Position numbers and translations under genes: made by a program
In this document: positions 21,701-33,700 of the stretch, one piece after another
Layout: each line of letters begins with the position of its first letter
Numbering within the stretch: the first letter of the stretch is position 1
Origin: Actinernus sp. WN-2022
Lineage: Eukaryota; Cnidaria; Anthozoa; Actiniaria; Actinernidae
Length of the DNA: 64,000 nucleotides
Direction: 5' to 3'
Assembly (NCBI GenBank): GCA_030867875.1
Contig: JAOWCC010001368.1
Location: forward strand, 558,001 to 622,000
The notes under the pieces: model-generated
The model's database searches: none
What the model saw: the letters and a program-made list of their open reading frames with translations, nothing else
What the model was told of the DNA's origin: nothing

Positions 21701-24700
21701 GAAACATGATGTCGTGAAAGAAAGATTCGAAACACATTTTGTGTGCAAGAGGAATGTTATCTTTGAAAGGGCTAAATTTAATCAACGCCGTCAAAGGGAA
21801 GGGGAATCTGTTGAGAGTTTCATCACTGATCTGCATAAGCTGACTGAAGGGTGCGATTACAACAGTTTAAGAGACGAAATGATCAGAGACAGAATAGTTG
21901 TTGGATTAGCCGATGCTAAACTATCTGAGAAATTGCAGCTTGACCCGAAACTTACCCTAGAAACTGCAGTAAATCGAGCCCGCCAGTCAGAAATAGTCCA
22001 TAAACAACAACATTTGATAAGGAGTGGGTTTCAGGAAGAGGAAAATATTGAAGCGATTTTTGGCAAGCAAAACCAAGCACACGCTCAATGCCGCCGAAAT
22101 CCACAGGGAGCCCAAAAGCCAAGCGTACCAAATAGAGATACCGGCACGGAGACTTGCACACGCTGTGGGAGAAAGGCCCATAGTAGAGAGCAGTGCCCAG
22201 CAAAAAACGCAAAATGCCATAAGTGCCAAAAGATTGGAGATTTTGCTTCTGAGTGTAGATCCGGAAAAGTTGGAGAAATCTGCGAAGAGGAAGTGTTCCT
22301 TGGCAGTGTAGATGCTCAGGGAGATAAACGTTCGAACAACTTGCCCTAAACATTCGAACGACTTGCCCTTACGTTCGAACAATTCAACATCACAAAGTAA
22401 TGAAGTCAAAACTGCAAATGTTCGATGTGGTTCGTGTGATCTCACGCTAATTAACAGACAACAAATTAAAACTAAATGGACTCAAACCATTTTTCGCACC
22501 AGGTGGAAACTGTTCGGATACGTAAATGAAGTAAAAACTTTCAAAACGTTTGATTCTGTAAGTATCTCTATTTCTAAAAGAAAATTTTATCCGTAGAGAA
22601 TATTTGGTGCGATCTCAAAGCAAAACAAACACGGAGTCATTGATTATTCAAATCAGTTCGCGGAAAATGTCACACTTCTGTGTCGCGGAATTCAAGATTC
22701 GAAACTCATTACCTTTGAAAACGGATCCACATTAAATAAAAAGAACTCCAAAATGTTCTGTTTAGTAGACGTTATCATTTGCCAGCAAAGTTGAGAAGCT
22801 TTGTGGTGATTTATAAAAATACAATGCAATAAAATCACGCTTCCCGTGAAGTTGGCGGCACTCTTGTTGTGTGAAAAACCAGACAATCAGTCTTCACGGC
22901 TGAAAGCACATGTCAACAAATTTTGAAGGATTGACAGATCTGAGTTGAAACTACAGCTTTTATCAGATGAACTAAAAACACCAAACCAGCGCTGGGACGG
23001 TGTTTCGTACAAATGTCAGGATTATCCGTTTATAGAACGTTTTTAGTCCTTTGTGAAAGCTCCAGAGGCTTCGATTGAGTAACGGATTGAGTGCATCGTT
23101 CGAACGGTTGCTTGTATAACATGTAGCATTCGAACGGCCAAGTGATTGTTAGAACGGATTGAGTGGATCGTTTATACGATTTTCACAAAACGTTTAAACG
23201 GGCTAGGAAAAATCCAAACGGCTTCGTAAAACGTTCGAACGATTTGTAAAATCATTTAAATGGTTTCTCAAAACGTTCGAACGGACACCGAACGGTCTCT
23301 GAACGACTTTTTAGGCCGTTTGTTTTTCACACGAAGGTACGTTTTCCCTTGTGTGGTCACAATTAGCGTTTATGATATGACTAAAACACAGACTTCGGTT
23401 CCTTGCTACAAACTTATTTTTGAAAAACATGTAGGAAGAATTGTCGTAAATCTCTGCCGAAGTTTTTAGCTGAGGTTCTACACTTTAGTCCAATGCTAAT
23501 TCGGCTAATTCAGTGTGGAAAACTTTAATTCGCGAACCGGTATTGTTGATCTATGGTATTCTTCTGCAGTTATTCTCTGGAGTTCAACGAGTTAATGAGG
23601 CACTGGGGTGCGTGTAGTTCCGTGCGTGTAGTACACAAAAGTGCGTGTAATTACACTCAGTTCGTGTACAAATGTAGTTACACTCAGTTGAGTGTAGTAC
23701 ACGCGTGGAATTCCGCGCGCGTTACACGCAAAATGTGTTAACATACATCCAGGCTGTACTGTATGTTTAGATATATACTGGCATAACATGTACTACTATT
23801 ACCCTGTTATGTTTAGATGAGTACTGGCATAACATGTACTACTATTACCATGTTATATTTAGATGAGTACTGGCATAACATGTACTGCTATTACCCTGTT
23901 ATGTTTAGATGAGTACTGGTATAACATGTACTACTACATGTATTACCCTGTTATGTTTAGATGAGTACTGGCATAACATGTACTACTATTACCCTGTTAT
24001 GTTTAGATGAGTACTGACATAACATGTACTACTATTACCCTGTTATGTTTAGATGAGTACTGGCATAACATGTACTACTATTACCCTGTTATGTTTAGAT
24101 GAGTACTGGCATAACATGTACTACTATTACCCTGTTATGTTTAGATGAGTACTGGCATAACATGTACTACTATTACCCTGTTATATTTAGATGAGTACTG
24201 GCATAACATGTACTACTATTACCCTGTTATGTTTAGATGAGTACTGGCATAACATGTACTACTATTACCCTGTTATGTTTAGATGAGTACTGGCATAACA
24301 TGTACTACTATTACCCTGTTATGTTTAGATGAGTACTGGCATAACATGTACTGCTATTACCATGTTATGTTTAGATGAGTACTGGCATAACATGTACTAC
24401 TATTACCCTGTTATGTTTAGATGAGTACTGTAGTGTTATGTTAATACGTATGATGTAATGTATGACCCTCGGGATTCGGGATATCCCGAGAACATGCGCG
24501 TGTGTGTGAATAAAGATACTTGACTTGGGTCTAAGAGAGAATGGTCGAGTCGTTGATCTAGCTAGTCAATAACACAACATGGTGTCAGAATAATAAAGTT
24601 CCTACGACTCATTGTGGCCGCTGTAATGCCTTGGAAGTTGTGGAAGTCGAAATTGAAGGGAAATTTAGTCAAAATCTTCACAAATTCGTCGATTCAGAGG

Positions 24701-27700
24701 TTGCTCGAACCGACACTAGCGAAAGGAAATGGCGGCATATCAAATTTCTCCTCCACCTCAGATGAACTTTCAAGAGCCAGAAGCATGGAAAAACTGGATC
24801 CAAAGGTTTGAAAGATTAGAACAGCTAGCGAATTGGATAAAAAGTCAGAAGAGATGCAGGTATGTACAGGAAACAAAGCAGAAGACATTCTGAGCTCATT
24901 CTCCCTGCCAGACGGAGACGAAAAGAAACATGATGTCGTGAAAGAAAGATTCGAAACACATTTTGTGTGCAAGAGGAATGTTATCTTTGAAAGGGCTAAA
25001 TTTAATCAACGCCGTCAAAGGGAAGGGGAATCTGTTGAGAGTTTCATCACTGATCTGCATAAGCTGACTGAAGGGTGCGATTACAACAGTTTAAGAGACG
25101 AAATGATCAGAGACAGAATAGTTGTTGGATTAGCCGATGCTAAACTATCTGAGAAATTGCAGCTTGACCCGAAACTTACCCTAGAAACTGCAGTAAATCG
25201 AGCCCGCCAGTCAGAAATAGTCCATAAACAACAACATTTGATAAGGAGTGGGTTTCAGGAAGAGGAAAATATTGAAGCGATTTTTGGCAAGCAAAACCAA
25301 GCACACGCTCAATGCCGCCGAAATCCACAGGGAGCCCAAAAGCCAAGCGTACCAAATAGAGATACCGGCACGGAGACTTGCACACGCTGTGGGAGAAAGG
25401 CCCATAGTAGAGAGCAGTGCCCAGCAAAAAACGCAAAATGCCATAAGTGCCAAAAGATTGGAGATTTTGCTTCTGAGTGTAGATCCGGAAAAGTTGGAGA
25501 AATCTGCGAAGAGGAAGTGTTCCTTGGCAGTGTAGATGCTCAGGGAGATAGCCCCTGGATGGTTGAGCTCAAATTAGCCAATTCCAAAACCATGTTTAAG
25601 TTAGACACAGGCGCCGATGTTATGGTGATCCCAGAGACAACCTATCACAAGTTTAAAGAAGAGTACCCACTTAGAGTTCCAGCAAAGAAACTGTTTGGGC
25701 CAAACCACAAACAGTTGGGTGTAGTAGGGCAGTTTACAGCCAGCCTACAGCACGGCTCTAGTACCACTGATCAAGAAATCTATGTTGTTGAGAGCCTGAA
25801 GCATTCACTGCTGGGATGACCAGCTATTCGGGCGTTAGGTCTGCTGAAAGTTGCAATCGATAACCTTACCTCAAACAATAAGAGCGATCACAAATCAGAG
25901 TTCCCAGAGCTTTTCAGTGGACTTGGTAAATTAGAAGGTGAATACAAGATAGAGTTGAATCCAGGAGCCCAACCATTTGCCATACATGCTCCACGGAGGA
26001 TACCCATACCCTTACGGGATAAAGTAAAGGCTGAGCTGAAGAGGATGCAAGACCTCGGGGTTATTACCCCCATTGTACAGCCAACAGAGTGGTGTGCTGG
26101 TATCGTCGTAGTCCCAAAACAAGACGGTAGAGTCCGTATATGTGTGGATCTCACAAAGTTAAACGACAATGTAAAGAGAGAGAACCACCAACTACCATCA
26201 GTAGATGAGACACTAGGCTTACTTAATGGACCTAAAGTCTTTAGTAAACTTGATGCCAACAGTGGGTTTTGGCAAATTCCCTTGGCCAAAGAATCAGTCC
26301 CACTGACCACGTTTATAACACCCTTTGGAAGATTTTGCTTCAAACGTCTTCCGTTCGGAATTAAGTTCTGCACCAGAACATTTTCAAAGACGGATGTCTC
26401 AAATTCTAGAAGGATTAGAAGGAGTCCTGTGTCAAATGGATGACGTGTTAGTGTTTGGAGGCAACCAGGAGGAACATGATAAGAATCTGACAGCAGCTCT
26501 ACAGAGACTCCAGAGAGCAAAGATAACCCTGAATCCCAAGAAATGTGAATTCTCCAAGAGTTCAATCAAATTTCTTGGGCCCATCATCAGCACACAGGGG
26601 GTTTCTGCAGACCCAGAAAAGGTAAAGGCCATTCAAGAACTGAAAAGCCCGATATCAATTCCAGAAGTCAGACGATTTCTTGGGATGGCCAACCAACTCG
26701 GGAAGTTTCTGCCCGATCTAGCGAACACAAGCAAACCCTTGCGGGACCTCCTCAGCAAAAAGAACACTTGGACGTGGGGAGAGCAGCAGGAAACAGCCTT
26801 TAAGAAGATTCAAGCAATGCTGACCAGTGCCCCAATACTCGCCCAACACAACCCTAAAAAGGAGACACATGTAACTGCAGATGCTTCAAACTATGGGGTT
26901 GGCGGTCTTCTCACTCAGATGCAAAGCAACGGCGAGTGGAGACCAGTTGTATATGCATCAAGATCGATGACAGACACAGAGAGCCGATATGCTCAGATTG
27001 AAAAAGAGACTCAAGCTATCGTGTGGGCTTGTGAGCATTTTTGAGAGTACCTGATTGGAACATCTTTCCACATACACACAGATCACAAGCCTTTGGTGCC
27101 TCTCTTGACGAGCAAGAATCTAGATGAACTGACGCCCCGCATCCAGAGGTTCAGAATGCGTCTAATGCATTATTCATATAGCATTTCACACATACCCGGA
27201 AGTAGTATAACGAGCGCTGACACACTATCGAGAGCTCCACTAACTGTAAAACCCTCTACCAAGGACGAGGAGTTACAAGTGGAAGCAGAACTGCTTGTAT
27301 GCTTCACAGTGGACAGTCTGCCAGCGACGCCTACCCGACTTCAGGAGATAAGGGACATACTACAAGAAGATGCTGTTTGCAAAGAGGTAATGGAGTATTG
27401 TGAACACGAGTGGCCACGTTAGTGGAAGATAAAGGGAGCAGTGAAAGCATACTGGCCCGTTCGTGCAGAACTAACAGTACAGAACGGACTTTTGATGAAA
27501 GGGAATCGTTTAGTTATTCCATCGCAATTGCGTCTCGAGATACTGGATAGAATACACGAAGGTCATCAGGGAATCGTGAAGTGCAGGGAAAGGGCTAAAG
27601 CCTCAGTGTGGTGGCCTGGCCTCAGTATGCAGTTGGGAGATCTTATTCACAGATGTCAGAGATGCGCTAAAGAGAGGATAAACACATGCGAACCACTGAT

Positions 27701-30700
27701 TCCATCGCAAATGCCAGAGCGTCCTTGGCAGAAACTGAGTGCAGATTTGTTCGATTGGAAGAACACTATGTATCTAGTGGTGATTGATGATTTCTCACGC
27801 TATATCGAGATGGCTCGCTTGACAAGCACAACGTCAGCAAGTATTATCTTACACTTGAAGTCCATTCTTGCTCGACACTAGTGCCCAGAAATCCTGAAGT
27901 CGGACAATGGACCTCAATTTTCATCAGAAAGATTCAAGCGGTTTGCAGAAGAATATGCATTCCAGCACGTAACAAGCAGTCAAAGATACCCCCAAAGTAA
28001 CGGGGAGGCGGAACGTGCAGTTAAAACGACAAAGAGTATCTTGATCAAGAACGTCTTGGAGAAAGATGATGATCCATACTGTGCACTGTTGATATACAGT
28101 ATTGTGCAAAAGTCTTGCAAACGTATTTCGACGAATTTCGCGCTTTGTTCTTACGAATGTCGCAGAAATTTTCGTTCGAAATTTCGACGAAGAATCGAGC
28201 AGATACGCGAAAATTTGAATCCAAAACGAAATATCGCCAACCTGCGAGCGACATTTCGACGATATTTCGTTTATTGTTAAACGAAGATTCGGACCAGGTT
28301 ATCGAAATATTGTGATCCGAAATTTCGAAGCATACGACATTTAGAAGAAATTTCGGCAAGCGAACGTGTACAATCTACAATTCTTGCGTGAATATATTTC
28401 GTATTTTTACCCTTTCTTTCACCAGGATTAACGCGTGACAAATTCGAATTCATGACAAACAAACACGGTTTTTAAGATGGTTTTGGTAAATACCCTGGGT
28501 GCCAGAGGTTTTCTAAGTTTTACGCCTCGGCATATTCAAAATTTTAAGCCGCCATCAAAAAGTCAAGATTCTGTGAACGGTCAGCCAGACACGTCTCATT
28601 GCTGACAAAAATACCGCGGTGGTGCAACTTAATTTCCCGGTATTAAAACGGGCACTTTCCATTTACGTGAACTGATGCATAAAGGGCTTTTAATTCAAAA
28701 AGATTGCACTTTCCCAGTAGAAGTTTTCTGGTAAGAGTATAGAAGTTTTTTCACGTCTTTCATGACAAACGTTGCTTCCTTAGTACCGCGTAATTTGAGA
28801 CTGACACGTTCACGCCTGACTGATTGCACGTGGAAATTCAGACTCCAAGAAGTTGAGATAATTAGGACCGCAAACAGTTGCAATGATTTCAGCCAAAACC
28901 TTTAACAAGACAAGGATCTGCCATAAATGTGAAACTGCGCTGAAGCAAAACTTTATTTGGTTTTATGCTTTGCGTAGCCTGCGTAGCAAGCGTTTCCGTA
29001 GGTTTTTTTGAAGCGTAGGAAGACTTTTTCGATATTTGGCCGCGCGAAAAATGGGGCGAGACCAAAAAATGGAAGGAGGGGGGAGGGGAGGAGAGAAGAA
29101 GGTAACGCTTGCAGACAGACCCCGGGATTCTGAAAACCGCCCACTTGACCTTTCACGCCTGAATTCACTCGACTATGACGTTGGGCTGTCAAATGTTGAC
29201 AATGGAAAGAAAGCATTAGACAGCGGAAATTTTTTTTATCCCAAAACAAACTTGCAAAAAGCTTGAAGCGATGTGATGTCGAACAATTCGAAGAATCCAA
29301 GTGATAACTGTAGAGTTTGTAGTGCGATTTTAAAGTGAAATTTGGCAATTTTCTTCAGCCAGGAAACATGGATATATTTCCTCAGTGAATTTGTTCAAAC
29401 CGTCGAAAAGGAAAGATTGCAGTAGTGTATTAAATATTTCTAAAAAGTTCGTGTGAATTCTCCGGTTGTTTATATAGGGAAAGCCGGCTGCGAAAGTCTT
29501 TGATATTTGGTGTGGCAAGACTCCAAATAAACGCGAACGATAGCCTAGAGTCATGCCTAAGGCTCATCCCGTAAAAGACGACTAAATCCTCGCTCGGATA
29601 GGAAATTCAGAGCCTAATTCACGGTCACTGGGTCAGCACTTCCTCGAAAGGGCAGAGACTTCATGTTATGTTCACACCACGATTCATTGCAAACCTAACC
29701 CCCAAATAAAACAAACCCTAATCATTTTCGATCCCAAATCATTTTAGAACTACTCTAAATACACCTGAAGTATAGGGAATCGTGGTGTGCCATAACATGA
29801 AGTCGAAAGATTTGTCGGCCATTTGACACTAATTTGACATGATGAGTTGATTGTTCGAAGTCCTGGCCTTGTGTGCATAAAAACGTGATTGATGGGATGT
29901 CAATCAAAGAACTCGAGCCGCGCCAATCAGAAACCCCGTTCGTGGACGAACGGGGTTTTCAGAATCCCGGGGTCTGTCTGCAAGCGTTACCTTCTTCTCT
30001 CCTCCCCTCCCCCCTCCTTCCATTTTTTGGTCTCGCCCCATTTTTCGCGCGGCCAAATAGCGAAAAAGTCTTCCTACGCTTCAAAAAAACCTACGGAAAC
30101 CCTTGCTACGCAGGCTATGCTTTGCGCTAAGCGAGTGAGTCGAGCTTTAAAGCGGGAATGTTGTGTAAAAAAAAAACAGACAAACATGCCGGCAACATGT
30201 CTGCTCCGCTTCAGAGAATATTCAAAAAGCCATTTTCTTGGAAACGTTATGCAATGGTTTTTACAAAGATGACTGGAAGGCTGACGGTCTGAATATTATT
30301 GTGGACATACAGAAGGTACAGTTTACAGTTGAACACGTTCGAAGTTGGGACGTGCGATTTAAGTAACATTCCTTTCGTTCATTACCCATCCGGCCTTCGA
30401 TTCAAACCGGGAATCAAAGCATCAGATTTCTATTCTTAGCCATTATAATGACTGAACTGAAGTAAACTCTGCAGTTGTTGTCCTGTACCGTTCGAAAGAG
30501 AGTCGTAATGTTCAGTTAGTCAAAGTCCGAATAAATTAAGTTTACAACTCAGGTTTGTCGAATTGACCGAGTGTGCCGGAAAAAGTACATGTACTTGATC
30601 TTTGACGGGCATCGAAATTTCGAAGGACCGAAATTTCGAAAGACCGAAATTTCGAAGAAGCGAAGTTTTGCGCGAATATTCGCAGAGTATCAAACGAAAT

Positions 30701-33700
30701 TTCGCGCGATCTTTCGCAGAGTGCAGCGAATTTTCGTGCTAACCTGTCGCAGAGCACTGTGAAATTTCGCACAGATTAAACAAAAGGCTTAACGAATTTT
30801 CGTCGAAATATCGCCGAAATTTCGGCTCATGAGCATTTTCGTTCATTTTCGCCGTAAAGCCCCGAAAAGCCCCGAAAAGCCCCGAAATTCGCCGAAAGGT
30901 GTTTGCAAGACTTTTGTACAATACTGTACTGTACTACCCCACTGAAGAATGGATTCAGCCCAGCTGAACTCCTCATGGGAAGAAGGTCCCAATTGGTCTG
31001 ATCTCAAGGAAGTAAAGAGAAGAGAAGAAGAGGCGAGAGCAAAGCAGAAAGTCAACTATGACCACCGACACCGAGTGAAGGAGCTTCCCAGTCTACAGCC
31101 AGGAGAAAAGGTGTGGCTAACTGATTGCCAGAAACAGGGAGAAATAATTTTACCAGCCCATACTCCAAGATCGTACATAGTCGGTACAAACGAGGGAAAC
31201 ATGCGCAGGAACCAAAGTCATCTGGTCCAGATCCCTGATGCAACAGCTGTAGAGACTAGAGAAAGTCCCACATTCACACCAGATACCACAGCTGATGATG
31301 CAGATGTGGCCCACGGTTCAGCAGGACCAGACGTTAAGCTTGAGGTCGGCACAAGGACAAGATCCGGAAGACTCTCAGTCCTTCCAAAGAGACTTGACCT
31401 TTAGAACAGTTGTTCAGATATACGTTGACTTGTTCCACCCGGTTAGGGGAGATGTAGTGTTATGTTAATACGTATGATGTAATGTATGACCTGCGGGATT
31501 CGGGATATCCCGAGAACATGTGCGCATGTGAGAATAAAGATACTTGACTTGGGTCTAAGAGAGAATGGTCGAGTCGTTGATCTAGCTAGTCAATAACACA
31601 ACAAGTACTGGCATAACATGTACTACTATTACCCTGTTATGTTTAGATGAGTACTGGCATAACTGTGCAGACCCTGAACTGGAGAGAAGAGGACAGGTAG
31701 GATGAAGGGAGTTAATGTTACATTGTATTTACCGGTAACTTTAGATTCTTCAACTTCTAGAATAACTGCTGTTAAGTACTGTTTAAAACACGAACAGCAG
31801 TGTTTTATCAAGTTTAAAAATTCGAGGGCGAAGCCTGAGAATTTTTAGACTTGATAAAACACGTGCTATGAGTGTTTTAAACGGCTTCAAAAACGCTTTA
31901 AGAATGCAATGAAAGAAAGACGCACATCTCAAGGGAATGGTATTCACAACGCCATGCAAAATATTCGAGGTAATCACCGCCTGCAATTACGAAAATCTCA
32001 AGGGAATGACATCAAGAAATTACCATACTATGTTGTTTGAAGCGGCGTTTCGCAATGCAAGAACTGAACCTGCACTTGAAGGATTTGGTGTCGTGGTTTA
32101 CCTCGATAAAGTTCAAGACTTGGAAGGCGATGTGACTGATATGACGGCAGACTCTAAATTTGTTGACTCCGGCACAAAATATGTAAGTTTAATGCACGTT
32201 TTTATTATTTGGCGGCTTTGAGTTTGGTTTAATAATTGGAACTAAACAGTGGCTCGGTAAACAAGTAATGGTAGTTGGATAACTTCATTTTAAAAATATT
32301 ATCTGTGTATCTCGGTAGTCTGCTGATATTAGTAAATTTAGTGCAATTTTTTTTATCTACAGTAGGTACCTTATGTTCTGTGTACTTTTTGCTTTCTTTG
32401 GGTCTTTATCAGTGAATTCTTAATTAGGATGAAACTTTATATAACATTTCATGTTCATTGGTATTCTTTATATAAAAGGTTCATCCTAATTAGCAATTCA
32501 ATGAGAAAGCTGCAACATCAATAGAAATGCCATTGTCTCAATCATTAAACCCCGTTCCCTCTGGGACAGAATTCAAATCCCTCCGCGGGCCTTTTAGAAT
32601 GATGAGATTTTATCAGGTATAAAGGAGCATGCACGTGACTGATTTGCTTCATCTGATTGGACAAAATGCTCATTAATTATTCATGAGTTTTTGAAGGTTT
32701 TGATAAAGGTTTGAGGTGTCATTTCGAGAAAAAAAAACACTCTTGCAGCATCGCAATTAAAGCCACATAGATGTACTATACCATTTTAAAGGTATCGAAT
32801 TGAAGAAAGTATATATTTAATATGTTTTGAACAAAAGTTAAAAGCATAGATGATGTATATTTTTCAACGCAAAATGACTCCATCTGCCTGAAGAAGTTCA
32901 GCTCTTGTTTTCTTAATTATCAACTAAATTGTCAAAAATACAATAATATATATGTACAATAATAATAAGAAAAAAATAAGAAAGCTGCTAATAGTGATTA
33001 AAAATCAATAATACTAGAATAAGTCTAACAATAAACCGATAGACAAAGGAATTAATACTTATAATTTTTTTTTTTAACAGGACGCATTTGTGGGGTTGAA
33101 GAACTTGGGTGCCACTTGTTATGTCAATACATTTCTTCAGGTGTGTTAAGTCATAACTGCCTAAGAAGGATTTACATTTGATTACATGTACAACATATGA
33201 TTGTATTTATGTATTAATCACAGACTGATAATAGCGACATAAAAATTATTGTGGTTTATAATCCACTTTTTTTTTGGGGGGGGGGGGGGGGGGGTGTACA
33301 TTGTGGCAAGTCAACAGTCAGCCAACATGTATCAGTTGGATCATAAAGTACACTTACTGACTTAGACAAATGTACAAGCCTTTTGCTTCATAATCATCTG
33401 TTGCTAATGTGCTGGTAAAGTGTTAGTAAAGTGTTGGTAAAGTGTCAGTCAACAGTCAGCCAACCTGCATCAGTTGGAGCATAAAGTACACTTACTGACT
33501 TAGACAAATCTACAAGCCTTTAGCTTCACAATCATCTGTTGGTAATGTGCTGGTAAAGTGTCAGTAAAGTGTTGGTAAAGTGTCAGTCAACAGTCAGCCA
33601 ACATGTATCAGTTGGATCATAAAGTACACTTACTGACTTAGACAAATCTACAAGCCTTTACGTGTAGCTTCATAATCATCTGTTGGTAATGTGCTGGCAA

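Larger units (their letters stand above)
19897..23761. mobile_element. TA-flanked fold-back transposon carrying a captured gag fragment
   Basis: 3865 bp with imperfect ~42-bp terminal inverted repeats starting CAGTACCGCCCAGAAGTATG on the left and CAGTACAGCCTGGATGTATG on the right, flanked by TA. Removing it with one TA restores the 46-bp repeat unit exactly (ccctgtTAtgtttagat). A TA target and CAGT ends point to a Tc1/mariner-type non-autonomous element. Inside are 11-bp arrays at 20005-20139 and 20850-21105, long inverted arms at 21222-21683 and 22707-23063, many CGTTCGAACG-like palindromes near 22330-22390 and 23100-23290, and a piece of retrotransposon gag at 21682-22326. No transposase was recognised. 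Confidence 0.82.
24429..31603 (+). mobile_element. Ty3/Gypsy-type LTR retrotransposon, degenerate, with nested insertions
   Basis: 7175 bp bounded by 151-bp LTRs that start TG and end CA and are flanked by the 5-bp duplication AGTAC (24424-24428 and 31604-31608). Removing it restores the 46-bp repeat (gatgAGTACtggcat). Order gag - protease - RT - RNase H - integrase identifies the Gypsy lineage. There are several frameshifts and stops, and a 2830-bp DNA transposon sits in the integrase. By eye the LTRs differ at about six positions, so the insertion is not brand new. Not autonomous. Confidence 0.93.

Noticed and set aside
21952..22445. Minus-strand frames opposite the captured gag (and the same at 25176-25453)
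   Set aside because: They are shadows of the gag coding strand, identical in both copies for that reason.
32041..32180. Possible extra USP48 exon before the Cys box
   Set aside because: The frame ending in KFVDSGTKY with a GTAAGT has no similarity to USP48 and belongs to a segment repeated at 12.4-12.9 kb; the phase is already satisfied by the 26-bp exon at 31671.
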